From Candidatus Tenebribacter davisii (GTDB lineage Bacteria; Cloacimonadota; Cloacimonadia; Cloacimonadales; TCS61), in contig JAVCCH010000086.1 in the NCBI GenBank assembly GCA_030765535.1, positions 1 to 64,000 on the forward strand: a stretch of 64,000 nucleotides of DNA. The letters are read 5' to 3'. Positions 9,343-19,600 of this stretch are shown one piece after another. Both the position numbers and the translations under genes were made by a program. The notes beneath the pieces were generated by a model. The model saw nothing but the letters and a program-made list of their open reading frames with translations, ran no database searches and was not told the origin of the DNA. Within the stretch, counting starts at the first letter, position 1; each line of letters begins with the position of its first letter.

Positions 9343-10680
9343 ATGAAAATTAAGATTACAGTACTGATTCTTGTATTAATAACTTGTCTTTATTCAAATG
9401 ACCAGGTAACTATCTATAATGATAATTTCTCTCTTGTTCGCTCTTCTATTGATCTTAAATTATCAAAAGGAATTCAAAGTTATTTTATGGATGACATCCC
9501 CATGACAATAGAAGCAAATTCTGTTATCATTAAGCCATTAAATACTGGAATTGAGATATTTTCACAGAATTATGAATATGATCTGGCAAATACTTCAAAA
9601 ATCCTGGAGAAGTATATTGGTGAGGATCTCGAGATCATCACAAAAAATGATACAAAATTTTTAGGCAAATTACAATTCAATGATATTAATACTATTGGTA
9701 TTATAGAAAACAATACAAATAAACTTATACTAGTTCAAAGAGACGAAATTAAAAATATCAATTTAGCAGAACTTCCCGCAAATTTCTTTTTAAAACCAAC
9801 ATTACACTGGCGTTTAAATTCAAATAAAGCAGGTAATTTCCCTGTAGATTTCTCTTATATGTGCACTGGAATGAAATGGGATGTTACCTACAATACTATA
9901 TGGAATGATGATAAGGGAAAACTGGAGATTAACAGTTGGGTTACAATAAATAATCAGACTGGTAAAGCTTTCAATGACACTAAATTAAAACTTATTGCCG
10001 GTGATGTTCAGAGGATAAAAAAGTATGTTGAATCACGTACTTATGATAAATTTGCTGTTGAAACAACTAATGGAAGTGCACCTGGTTTTGCAGAAAAAGC
10101 ATTTCATGATTTCCATATGTATACTTTAAGTGAAAATGTTAATATAAATAATAATCAGACAAAACAATTACGTTTGTTCCCAACTAAAAAAGTGAATGCA
10201 CAATCTAAATATGAATATAAAACAGGTTCAAAAGATGTGCAAAGTAGGATCAAGTTCATTAATTCACAAAAAGAAGGATTAGGATTACCATTACCTAAAG
10301 GTATTGTGAAGATATATAAACTAGATGATTCTGATAATGAACTGGAATTTATAGGTGAAGATAATTTAGATCATACAGCAAAAGATGAAGAGATCCTTCT
10401 TACTACCGGTAATGCCTTTGATCTTATCGGAAAAACAGAAACTATCAAGTACAGAAAAATATCACCAAAAATTCAGGAAAGAGATATGAAGGTAACCTTG
10501 AAGAATAGATCAAAAAAAACAAAAACCATTACTGTTCATCATAATTTATATAGTGATTGGTCAATTTTAAAGCATAGTCTACCTTTTATAAAGAAAAATG
10601 CAACTCTGATAAATTTTGAAAAGAAATTAGAACCTAACGAAATTTACGAATTAACCTGGACTGAAAGAATAGAATCTTAA
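9343..10680 (+). CDS. Exported DUF4139-type protein
   Basis: Signal peptide; VDFSYMCTGMKWDVTYN...SWVTINNQTGKAFNDTKLKLIAGDVQ resembles DUF4139. Confidence 0.7.
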   Translation: MKIKITVLILVLITCLYSNDQVTIYNDNFSLVRSSIDLKLSKGIQSYFMDDIPMTIEANSVIIKPLNTGIEIFSQNYEYDLANTSKILEKYIGEDLEIITKNDTKFLGKLQFNDINTIGIIENNTNKLILVQRDEIKNINLAELPANFFLKPTLHWRLNSNKAGNFPVDFSYMCTGMKWDVTYNTIWNDDKGKLEINSWVTINNQTGKAFNDTKLKLIAGDVQRIKKYVESRTYDKFAVETTNGSAPGFAEKAFHDFHMYTLSENVNINNNQTKQLRLFPTKKVNAQSKYEYKTGSKDVQSRIKFINSQKEGLGLPLPKGIVKIYKLDDSDNELEFIGEDNLDHTAKDEEILLTTGNAFDLIGKTETIKYRKISPKIQERDMKVTLKNRSKKTKTITVHHNLYSDWSILKHSLPFIKKNATLINFEKKLEPNEIYELTWTERIES

Positions 10681-10693
10681 GATAGGAGAAAAA

Positions 10694-11647
10694 ATGGAAA
10701 TTAACTTGTTATCATTTGATGAGATGCTGCATAATTTACTTAAAAAGCATGAATTAGAAGAGCAATTGAGCCACATTATTCGCAATATAGAAGATGAATT
10801 TAATTTTCAATCATTGGGAATATATCTTAAAGTACCAAATTCAAATATTTTTAGAATGAAGATATCACGTTATATCAGTCATACTTTTTCAAAAAATTCA
10901 ATCTTCACGAAAGGTGATCCGCTGATAAAAGAACTGATGCAGTTAAAATTTCTTGATCTTCAAACACCTGGCAGATACAAATTTGAAAAAGACTATTCAC
11001 ATTTATTAATACAACCACTTCATCATGATGATAATTTGCTTGGATTTATGTTTATCGATAAAGACAATGAAATATTTGAAAGTACTGAAATGACGAAGAT
11101 AAAATTATTTTCATCCATAATCTCTCTGGTCGTACAGATCTATATTTTTAGTACTGAGATCGAGCAGCATCGTGGATTATATGAAACTGCAAAAGTATAC
11201 ACATTTAAGACATTTATAGACAAAAGTGATGTCATATATTCTATGATGAAACGTTACAACAGGTACCTCTCAATTGCTGTAGTAAAAATAGAGAATTTTG
11301 AAAGTATTGTCAGAACGATCGGTGAGCATGAAACTGCTGATCTATTAAAACAGATTTCTTATATCATCAAAAGTGATATGCGTGATACTGATATCCTGGG
11401 TAAGATCCATAAAGATACATTCGCAGTTTTGATGCCTGAAACTTCCAGCAAGAATAGCCTAATAACCATAAATCGAGTTAATAACAGGATCATGAAGTTA
11501 ACAATAATGAAAGTATGTAAAATCGGATGGGGACTTGCCAGTAAAGGTGATGAGACTAAAGATGTTTCTGAACTTCTTAAATTTGCTGAGCATGCCTCAA
11601 ATGATTCCAATAGAAAAGAAGAAGGTAATATAACAATTTATAAGTGA
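10694..11647 (+). CDS. GAF-like sensor with degenerate GGDEF domain
   Basis: C-terminal DILGKIHKDTFAVLMPETS aligns with the D-x-xGRxGGDEFAVLLP signature but lacks GGDEF. Confidence 0.65.
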   Translation: MEINLLSFDEMLHNLLKKHELEEQLSHIIRNIEDEFNFQSLGIYLKVPNSNIFRMKISRYISHTFSKNSIFTKGDPLIKELMQLKFLDLQTPGRYKFEKDYSHLLIQPLHHDDNLLGFMFIDKDNEIFESTEMTKIKLFSSIISLVVQIYIFSTEIEQHRGLYETAKVYTFKTFIDKSDVIYSMMKRYNRYLSIAVVKIENFESIVRTIGEHETADLLKQISYIIKSDMRDTDILGKIHKDTFAVLMPETSSKNSLITINRVNNRIMKLTIMKVCKIGWGLASKGDETKDVSELLKFAEHASNDSNRKEEGNITIYK

Positions 11648-11664
11648 TAATAAAAATTTAAAAA

Positions 11665-11696
11665 AAAGATCTTCAAGGTAATCCTTGAAGATCTTT
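11665..11696. terminator. Bidirectional terminator between convergent genes
   Basis: AAAGATCTTCAAGG-taat-CCTTGAAGATCTTT, A-rich on one side, T-rich on the other. Confidence 0.88.
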
Positions 11697-11700
11697 ATAT

Positions 11701-12405
11701 TTATTCAACAATTAATTTCATTGTAAGTACTGCTTCAGAAAGACCGGAAAAAACAGCACGGGAAATTATGCTATGTCCAATATTGAATTCTTCAAAAATA
11801 TTTAAATCAACTAATTTCTGGGTATTATAATAGTTCAAACCATGGCCGGCTACAGCACGCATCCCAAGCTTTTTAATTAAAATTGCTGCGTCATTGATTC
11901 TTTTTATTTCATTATTTATATCGATCTTGTTTTTAAAATTTGCATATTTTCCAGTATGGATCTCTACAGTATCAGCACCAAGATCTTTTGCTTTTTTTAT
12001 CATTTTGATGTCCGGTTCAATAAAAACACTAACTTCAATTCCAGCTTTTTTCAAAGTAGCAAAAACTTCTCTATGCTTTTCTTTTAAGATCAAACCGCCT
12101 TCGGTGGTAAGTTCTTCTCTTTTTTCCGGTACCAGTGTAACAGTATCAGGTTTAATAGCGCAAGCAATAGAAATCATTTCCTCTGTTGAAGCCATTTCTA
12201 AATTCAGTTTTGTTTGTATAGTCTGTCTCAGTAACTTAAGATCACGTTCTTGCATATGTCTTCTATCTTCTCTCACGTGAATCGTTATTTGGTCTGCCCC
12301 ATTTTGTTCAGCAATACCTGCAGCATATACCGGTTCCGGTTCGATCCCTTTTCTAGCTTCCCTTAATGTTGCAATATGATCTATATTTACACCTAATAAT
12401 GCCAT
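11701..12405 (-). CDS. pdxJ: Pyridoxine 5'-phosphate synthase
   Basis: LGVNIDHIATLREARKG...DQITIHVREDRRHMQERD. Confidence 0.97.
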   Translation of the reverse strand: MALLGVNIDHIATLREARKGIEPEPVYAAGIAEQNGADQITIHVREDRRHMQERDLKLLRQTIQTKLNLEMASTEEMISIACAIKPDTVTLVPEKREELTTEGGLILKEKHREVFATLKKAGIEVSVFIEPDIKMIKKAKDLGADTVEIHTGKYANFKNKIDINNEIKRINDAAILIKKLGMRAVAGHGLNYYNTQKLVDLNIFEEFNIGHSIISRAVFSGLSEAVLTMKLIVE

Positions 12406-12423
12406 TTTAATTCTCCCCTAAAT

Positions 12424-13275
12424 TTATAATTCTTTATGCTTGATAACTATTTCAGCTTTGCTGCGAAGTCCTTTGAGATATTTAATTAATTTCAATTCTG
12501 AATCTATCTTCTTAAGACGATCTTGCAGAGCATCTTTTACTTCTCCAAAATTAGCAGTTACACTATCCTTTCTACCTGTATTCATAATTATATGATAACC
12601 AAATTTTGTTTTAACCGGCTTACTGATTTCATATTGTTTTAAGTTAAATGCAACATCTTCAAAACCCTTAACCATCTTCCCCTTAGGAAAGAATCCTAAA
12701 TCTCCGCGATGGCACTTACTAGGGCAATCAGAACATTCTGCTGCTATTCTTTGAAAATCTTCAGTAGTTTTAATTTGATCATGTAATTCCTGAGCTTTCT
12801 TTAAACTTTTTTCATCAGTTCCTTTTATCAAGATATGGGAAGCTTTAATCATCTCTTGAGTTTTAAATGAATCAATATTTTCTTCATATATTTCTTTAAG
12901 CTTATCCACAGAAGTTTCAGAATTATCAGTAAAATTTGTTTTTATATAATGAGAGATCAAGAGATTATTTTTTATCCTGTCTTTGATCATTTCAATATTT
13001 AAATTATTTTCATTTAACATATCATTGAATTCATCAGCTGATTCGAATTTTAATTTAAGTTCGACCATTTCATGTTCAATATCATCTTCAGGAATTTTTG
13101 TTTTAGAATCTTTAGCTGATGTTAAAAGCAAATATCCATCTATAAGCTGCTCTATTGCTCTTTTTTTTGCTTGTTCATTTGGCTGTGAAATGTGCATGCA
13201 TTTCAACACTTCTTTTAATTCAGCCTGATACTCATGAAAATCAATTTCATAATCATTTACTCTTGCTACGATCAT
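12424..13275 (-). CDS. Parvulin-type peptidyl-prolyl isomerase, SurA/PpiC-like, no obvious signal peptide
   Basis: IKASHILIKG...DFQRIAAECSDCPSKCHRGDLGFFPKGKMVKGFEDVAFNL...TKFGYHIIM. Confidence 0.85.
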   Translation of the reverse strand: MIVARVNDYEIDFHEYQAELKEVLKCMHISQPNEQAKKRAIEQLIDGYLLLTSAKDSKTKIPEDDIEHEMVELKLKFESADEFNDMLNENNLNIEMIKDRIKNNLLISHYIKTNFTDNSETSVDKLKEIYEENIDSFKTQEMIKASHILIKGTDEKSLKKAQELHDQIKTTEDFQRIAAECSDCPSKCHRGDLGFFPKGKMVKGFEDVAFNLKQYEISKPVKTKFGYHIIMNTGRKDSVTANFGEVKDALQDRLKKIDSELKLIKYLKGLRSKAEIVIKHKEL

Positions 13276-14213
13276 TTATTCTCCTGCATTTTTTGCTTTA
13301 TTTCTTTTACGATATTTGAAAAGTTAATGCGTTTACTATCTAATGTCAAATCAAAATCAATTTTTCTATACCAGGTGAACTGCCTTTTGGCAAAATTGCG
13401 TGTATTCTGTTTTATTTTATCAATACATTCATCAATTTCAGCATCACCTGCCAGGAAAGGGTAGAATTCTTTATAACCGACAGAATTCATGCCGGGATCT
13501 GTCTTCTTATAACCTTTTTTCATAAGATCTTCCATCTCATTTAGCAATCCCCTGTCTATCATTGTATCTACTCGATCGTTTATTCTGTTGTAAAGTAATC
13601 CACGATTTTCTGTTACCAGGATATTCACAGTTTGGAAGTTCTTTTCCTCAATTGTATCTTCTTTCCATAATTGTGTTATAGTTTTCCCGGTTGTTCTATA
13701 TATCTCTAATGCTCTTAAAATTCTATTTGAATCGTTTTCATTTATTCTTGCAGCTGATTCCGGATCTATCTCTGTTAACTTATTGTAAAAATATTCTGTC
13801 CCTTTTTCTATTATTGATTTCCTGAGATCTTTCCGGATGTCTCCTGGTATTTCAGGAGCTTTAAAAATTCCTTCCAGAAGTGCTTTTATATAAAATCCTG
13901 TACCACCGCATACAATTGGTATCTTTTTTTGCTCTGAGACCTGTTTTATTATTTTAACTGCATCTGCTGCAAATGATCCTGCACTGTAATCTTCATCAGG
14001 ATTTATGATATCAATAAGGTAATGTTTGATTTTATTTTGATACTCTATAGAAGGTTTTGCAGTTCCTATATCCATATATTTATAAACTTGTCTTGAATCT
14101 GCTGAGATTATAGAAGAATCCAGTGCTTCTGCAAGATTCATTGCAATTCTACTCTTTCCGGAAGCAGTTGGTCCTTGAATGACAATGAGTGTGATTTTAT
14201 TACTTTCTATCAT
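13272..14213 (-). CDS. miaA: tRNA dimethylallyltransferase
   Basis: GPTASGKSRIAMNLAEAL, SADSRQVYKYMDIGTAKPS, VCGGTGFYIKALLEG. Confidence 0.97.
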   Translation of the reverse strand: MIESNKITLIVIQGPTASGKSRIAMNLAEALDSSIISADSRQVYKYMDIGTAKPSIEYQNKIKHYLIDIINPDEDYSAGSFAADAVKIIKQVSEQKKIPIVCGGTGFYIKALLEGIFKAPEIPGDIRKDLRKSIIEKGTEYFYNKLTEIDPESAARINENDSNRILRALEIYRTTGKTITQLWKEDTIEEKNFQTVNILVTENRGLLYNRINDRVDTMIDRGLLNEMEDLMKKGYKKTDPGMNSVGYKEFYPFLAGDAEIDECIDKIKQNTRNFAKRQFTWYRKIDFDLTLDSKRINFSNIVKEIKQKMQENK

Positions 14214-16045
14214 GTGGTACGTTTAAATTTTTTCTCGAATTCAGGCATTGTCATCTTAATGATAAGAGGTCTGCCATGAGGGCAGAAATAAGGAACTTCA
14301 CAGGCAAATAGATCATTAATTAGTGCCAGCATTTCCTTCCTGTTCATTTTCCTTCCTGCTTTTATTGCAGCTTTACAGGCTACAGATTTCGAAAGGCTGT
14401 CACGGAAATCTTCGGTCTGCTCAAATTCATCTTCTATTTGTTTGATAATATCTATGAAAATATCTCCACCATCCCAATCTTCAAGTTCAATTGGTATTTC
14501 ATCAATAACAATGGAATCACCGCTAAATGTTTTGATTGAAAAACCTATCTTATTGAAAATATCAATATTTTCTGAGATCAACTCTGGAATGGTATTACTT
14601 AGATGTGGCGGCAGATCAATAACGATTGGAAATAATAATTTCTGCGTTTGAGCTGGAGCACCATGAATTCTATGTAATATCTTTTCATAGATTATTCTTT
14701 CATGAGCAGCATGCTGATCAATGATCATCAGACCCTCTTCTACCTGTACAAAAATGTAACTTTGGTGTAATTGCCATGGATTTATTACATCTTCTTCAGT
14801 TCTCAGGAACATATCAATCTTTTGATCTTTGATGTTTTTCTCAATTTGAATTTCATCTTCTGTCTTCTTTCTAAAAAGATCTGGTTGATATATTTCTTTC
14901 AGCTCCTTTTTAACTTGATTGAAACGTTTTTTTCCCATTTTATCATTAAATATTCTCGATTCAACTTTTGTAGTTTTATTAGTTTGATAAGATGAGCTCA
15001 TTATATTTTTTATCTGTTTAAATTTATCTTCTTCATATTTTAAGAGTAAGTTTTCAATAGTTTTTTTTACAAAGCTATACACTTTACCGGGATCTCGAAA
15101 ACGAATCTCCATTTTAGCTGGATGGACATTGAAATCTACATGTTGTGGATCAACATTTAGAAATAGAATATATGGCGGTGTCTTACCTTGCTGGAATATA
15201 CGAAGTTTCTTCATAAAAGGGTCATATGCTGACCTGAGACTATGTAAAATGATTTTGTCGCGAATATACCTACCATTAACAAATAGATACCTGTAATCCG
15301 CTAAACCCTCTTTCTCTTCGTTTAATCCACTTATGTAACCAGATAGTTTTATTCCCAGTCCTTTTTCAGAAACTTCAATTAGATCCTTTTTTAAAAAATC
15401 ACTACCAAAAACTGTAGTCATTCTTGCTTTTATCTCTTGAACAGCAGGATAATTTATCTTCTCTCTTCCTTCTGATAGAAAACGAAAATGAATTCTTGGA
15501 TAGAGTATAGATTGGTAATGAACATAATTTAATATATGCTTCAATTCTACCTGATCTGATTTTAGAAATTTTCTTCTCGCCGGGACATTACTGAATAGAT
15601 TCCTAACTGTTATTGAAGTACCGGTATTAGCAGAAGTTTTAGAAAAATCTTTTAGTTTTCCTCCGCCAAATTCAACTCTGGCAGCTACTTCACTCTCTGC
15701 ATCTTTTGAAATGAGAATTAAGTGACTCACTGAAGCAATACTGGGAAGTGCTTCACCCCTGAAGCCAAGGGACGATATATTGAAAATATCTTCTATTGTA
15801 TTAATTTTACTTGTAGCATGCCTCTCAAAAGCTTGTAGTGCATCATTTTCACTCATACCTCTTCCGTTATCAATAACGCGTATAAGCTTCTTGCCGCCAC
15901 TTTCAATATGTATCGTTATTTGTGATGCCTTGGAATCTATAGAGTTTTCTACTAATTCTTTAACAACCGATACAGGTCGCTCTATAACCTCTCCAGCAGC
16001 AATACGATTTGCAACTTCTTCTGATAATACTTTAATTCTACCCAT
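14210..16045 (-). CDS. mutL: DNA mismatch repair protein MutL
   Basis: IAAGEVIERPVSVVKELVENSIDS, GFRGEALPSI, C-terminal DQHAAHERI...ACKAAIKAG...CPHGRP. Confidence 0.97.
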   Translation of the reverse strand: MGRIKVLSEEVANRIAAGEVIERPVSVVKELVENSIDSKASQITIHIESGGKKLIRVIDNGRGMSENDALQAFERHATSKINTIEDIFNISSLGFRGEALPSIASVSHLILISKDAESEVAARVEFGGGKLKDFSKTSANTGTSITVRNLFSNVPARRKFLKSDQVELKHILNYVHYQSILYPRIHFRFLSEGREKINYPAVQEIKARMTTVFGSDFLKKDLIEVSEKGLGIKLSGYISGLNEEKEGLADYRYLFVNGRYIRDKIILHSLRSAYDPFMKKLRIFQQGKTPPYILFLNVDPQHVDFNVHPAKMEIRFRDPGKVYSFVKKTIENLLLKYEEDKFKQIKNIMSSSYQTNKTTKVESRIFNDKMGKKRFNQVKKELKEIYQPDLFRKKTEDEIQIEKNIKDQKIDMFLRTEEDVINPWQLHQSYIFVQVEEGLMIIDQHAAHERIIYEKILHRIHGAPAQTQKLLFPIVIDLPPHLSNTIPELISENIDIFNKIGFSIKTFSGDSIVIDEIPIELEDWDGGDIFIDIIKQIEDEFEQTEDFRDSLSKSVACKAAIKAGRKMNRKEMLALINDLFACEVPYFCPHGRPLIIKMTMPEFEKKFKRTT

Positions 16046-16087
16046 TTTTATATTCTTTTTAAATTTATTTAATTGTTTTGATTAATT

Positions 16088-16525
16088 CTAATCAATCATA
16101 TCAAAACAATCCATCTCTTTTATAAACGGCTTGATGTCTAAAAGTGGTGTTCCGTCTATAATGTCAATATTAGTTATGTTTATTATATTACTCTTGATAC
16201 TCTCTAATCTAACAATAGACAAACCGATCTGATTTGGTCTGTGCGGACTTCTGGTTGCAAACACTCCACTTGTATGATTTTTTCTATAGGGTACAACTTG
16301 CAGATTGTAGTCATAAGAAAGATGAAAGTTGAAAAGAAGAACGATATGAGAAAACTTTTCCAGACATTTCAATCCATCTACAAACTCAGGGAATATTTCC
16401 ACTGTTGCTTTCACATCTCTTCCTTCATATGGTTGTTTAGGAATTTCATTCCTGTCTTTGAAAGGCGAATGGATGATCCCGATAGGTTTGGATAATACTT
16501 CTTTTTGATCATTCTTTAAATTCAT
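16088..16525 (-). CDS. trmO: TsaA/TrmO-like tRNA methyltransferase
   Basis: PIGIIHSPF, EKFSHIVLLF, VFATRSPHRPNQIGLSIV. Start placed at ATG 16523-16525, preceded by GGAG; the tracked ORF start at 16576 overlaps a terminator-like hairpin. Confidence 0.85.
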   Translation of the reverse strand: MNLKNDQKEVLSKPIGIIHSPFKDRNEIPKQPYEGRDVKATVEIFPEFVDGLKCLEKFSHIVLLFNFHLSYDYNLQVVPYRKNHTSGVFATRSPHRPNQIGLSIVRLESIKSNIINITNIDIIDGTPLLDIKPFIKEMDCFDMID

Positions 16526-16544
16526 CAATACTCCACAAATATAA

Positions 16545-16573
16545 AGCCTGCCAAGAAACAATCTCGGCAGGCT
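16545..16573 (-). terminator. Putative nifJ terminator
   Basis: AGCCTGCC ... GGCAGGCT inverted repeat followed on the minus strand by TTTATAT. Confidence 0.55.
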
Positions 16574-16670
16574 CAATTTATCAGCATTTATCCGCTCATA
16601 TCAGCGGTTATAAATCTCCTTGCTATTCTACTTTTTCTCTTTGATGAAGAGAAACTGCAAAGAGTTCAAA

Positions 16671-19600
16671 TTATTTTTCTTCTGCCATTTTTACATATTT
16701 TTCGTAACGTTCTTTGGCATATATCTCAAATCCAGTACGGAAACCCTCAACCTTTTCAGGGAATGTCCTTTCAAGAGATTTGTAACGTCTTTCACCATCA
16801 AGGAATTCTCTAACTGGTATGGTAGGTTTTCTTGAGTCTAATACAAGCGGATTCTTTCCTTCTTTCTTTAATTCAGGATTAAATCTGTAAAGAAGCCAAT
16901 AACCTGTATCAACAGCCTTTTTCTCTTCCTTAAGAGTTTGTGACATATCAATACCATGATTTATACATGGAGCATACGCCATTATTATTGAAGGTCCATC
17001 ATAAGCTTCTGCTTCACGAATTGCTTTCAGAGCTTGAACTTTATTTGCTCCCAATGAAATTGAGGCAACATAAACATAACCATAGCTCATCATCATAAGG
17101 CCCATATCTTTTTTAACTGTTTCCTTTCCAGCTTCAGCAAATTTAGCTACAGCACCAAGCGGAGTTGCTTTTGAAGCTTGTCCACCAGTGTTTGAATAAA
17201 CTTCTGTATCAACAATAAAAATGTTAACATTCCTGCCAGAAGCCATTACGTGGTCAACACCACCATAACCAATATCGTAAGCCCAGCCGTCACCGCCAAA
17301 AGACCATACTGATTTATCAACAAAGTGATTTTGCAGTTCGATGACCTTTCGGATCACTTCTTTATTCTCCCCAGATGATTTCTTTAAAACTTCCGGAAGC
17401 AGCTTTTGTATTTGCATTGAGTTTTCAACAGCTTCATTATTTTTTTCATTCCACAATTCAAGAGCATTTCTCAAGATAGACTCTAATTTTGCATCCGTAC
17501 CGCTTGTGAGAAGTTTTTCAACATTATAACGAAGTTGTTTCCTATTTGAATCAACAGCTAATCTCATTCCAAACCCATATTCAGCATTATCTTCAAATAG
17601 ACTGTTTGCCCATGCTGGTCCATGTCCATTTTTATTTTTGCAATACGGAATAGTTGGAAATGTTCCACCCCAGATCGATGTACAACCTGTAGCATTGGCA
17701 ACGATCATTCTGTTTCCAAAAAGCTGTGTTATGAGTTTAATATAAGGTGTTTCTCCACAACCGGCACATGCACCAGAGAATTCCATGAGAGGTTGTTTAA
17801 ACTGACTGCCTTTTACTGTAGTTTCCAGATTTGATCCTAAAACATCATAGGGAAGTGATTCAAAGTAATCTACATTAGCTTTTTCACCCAGTTCACGTTC
17901 CTCTTCAATTGGTCTCATTTCCAAAGCACCTTTTGGACACTCATTTACACAAACTTTACAACCCTGGCAATCTTCTATAAAAACCTGGATCTTATACTTG
18001 TATTCTTCTTTATCTTTCCCCATTGCTGTAAGTGTATTAAAGCTTGCCGGAGCATTCTTCAAATCTTCGTTCTTGATCAATTTTGGTCTTATCGCAGCAT
18101 GAGGACATACGATAGAGCACTGATTACATTGAATACACTTTTCAGAATCCCAATGTGGAACGAATGGTGATACTCCACGTTTTTCAAGCTTCGTAGTTCC
18201 GGAAGGAACAAAACCATCTAATGGCATATGAGAAACAGGAATATCATCTCCTTTTTCTCTCATTATTTTCTCAATAATGTTTTTAGTGAAATCATCAGAA
18301 TCGTCAGGTATAAGTTTTTTAATCTTTGCATGATCTGCTGGAAGTGATTTTGGAACTTGAATTTCATTCAATGCTTCATTTGTTTTATCAACTGCTTTCC
18401 AGTTCATCTCAACTATTTTATTACCTTTTTTCAGGAAAGTCTTCTCAATAGCTTTTTTGATCATTTTTATTGCTTCATCTCTATTTAAAACACCTGATAT
18501 AAGGAAGAAAGCTGTTTGCATAACGGTATTGATCCTTCCACCAAGACCAACTTCATTTGCTATTTTAAGCGCATTGATATTGTATAATTTAATATTTTTT
18601 TTAATTATTGTTTTCTGCATTTCTAATGTAAGATTTGCAAAAACTTCTTCATCATTCCAATGTGAATTCAATAAGAAAACTCCATTATCTTTAATGCCTT
18701 CAAGTATATCATATCGTCCGATGAAAGCTTGATTATGACATCCGATAAAATCAGCATTTTCTACAAGATATTCAGACTGAATCAGGCTTTTACCAAAACG
18801 CAGATGTGAACGGGTAATTCCACCTGATTTTTTTGAATCATACTGGAAGTATCCTTGAGCATACATATCAGTGTTATCACCAATGATTTTGATAGAGTTT
18901 TTGTTTGCACCAACTGTTCCATCTGATCCCAATCCCCAAAATTTACAACTGATTCCACCTTCCGGCATTGAGTCTACATGATCGGTAACTTTAACTGAAG
19001 TATGAGTTAAATCATCATTAATACCTACGGTAAATCCATGAGTTGCCTTTCCATCAAGGTGATCATAAACTGCTTTTACCATAGAAGGAGTAAATTCTTT
19101 CGAAGAAAGTCCGTAACGTCCACCAATAATAGTAAGATCTTTTCTATCTTTAAGTGCTGCAACAATATCTAAATAGAGTGGCTCACCAATTGATCCTGGT
19201 TCTTTTGTTCTATCAAGAACTGCGATTTTCTTAACTGATCCCGGAAGAGAATTAATAAATGCATCAACAGAGAAAGGACGATAAAGACGAACTTTTATAA
19301 GACCAAGTTTTTCACCTTTTGAATTAAGATAATTAATTGTTTCTTCAATAGTATCAGCACCACTACCCATTGCAATGATCACTTTATCGGCATCTTTAGC
19401 ACCAACATAATCAAATAGATGATAGTGTCGTCCGATTACCTTAGCCAATTTATCCATGTAATCCTGCACTATTTCAGGAGCTATATTATAATAACTGTTG
19501 GAAGTTTCACGACCCTGGAAGAATACATCAGGATTTTGTGCTCCAACCTTTACCATAGGTCGTTCAGGATTCATAGATCTGTTCCTGAAATCTTCTACAT

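Noticed and set aside
12902-12910. Perfect DnaA-box-like TTATCCACA
   Set aside because: Single copy inside the ppiC coding sequence with no clustered boxes or AT-rich unwinding region; not an origin call.
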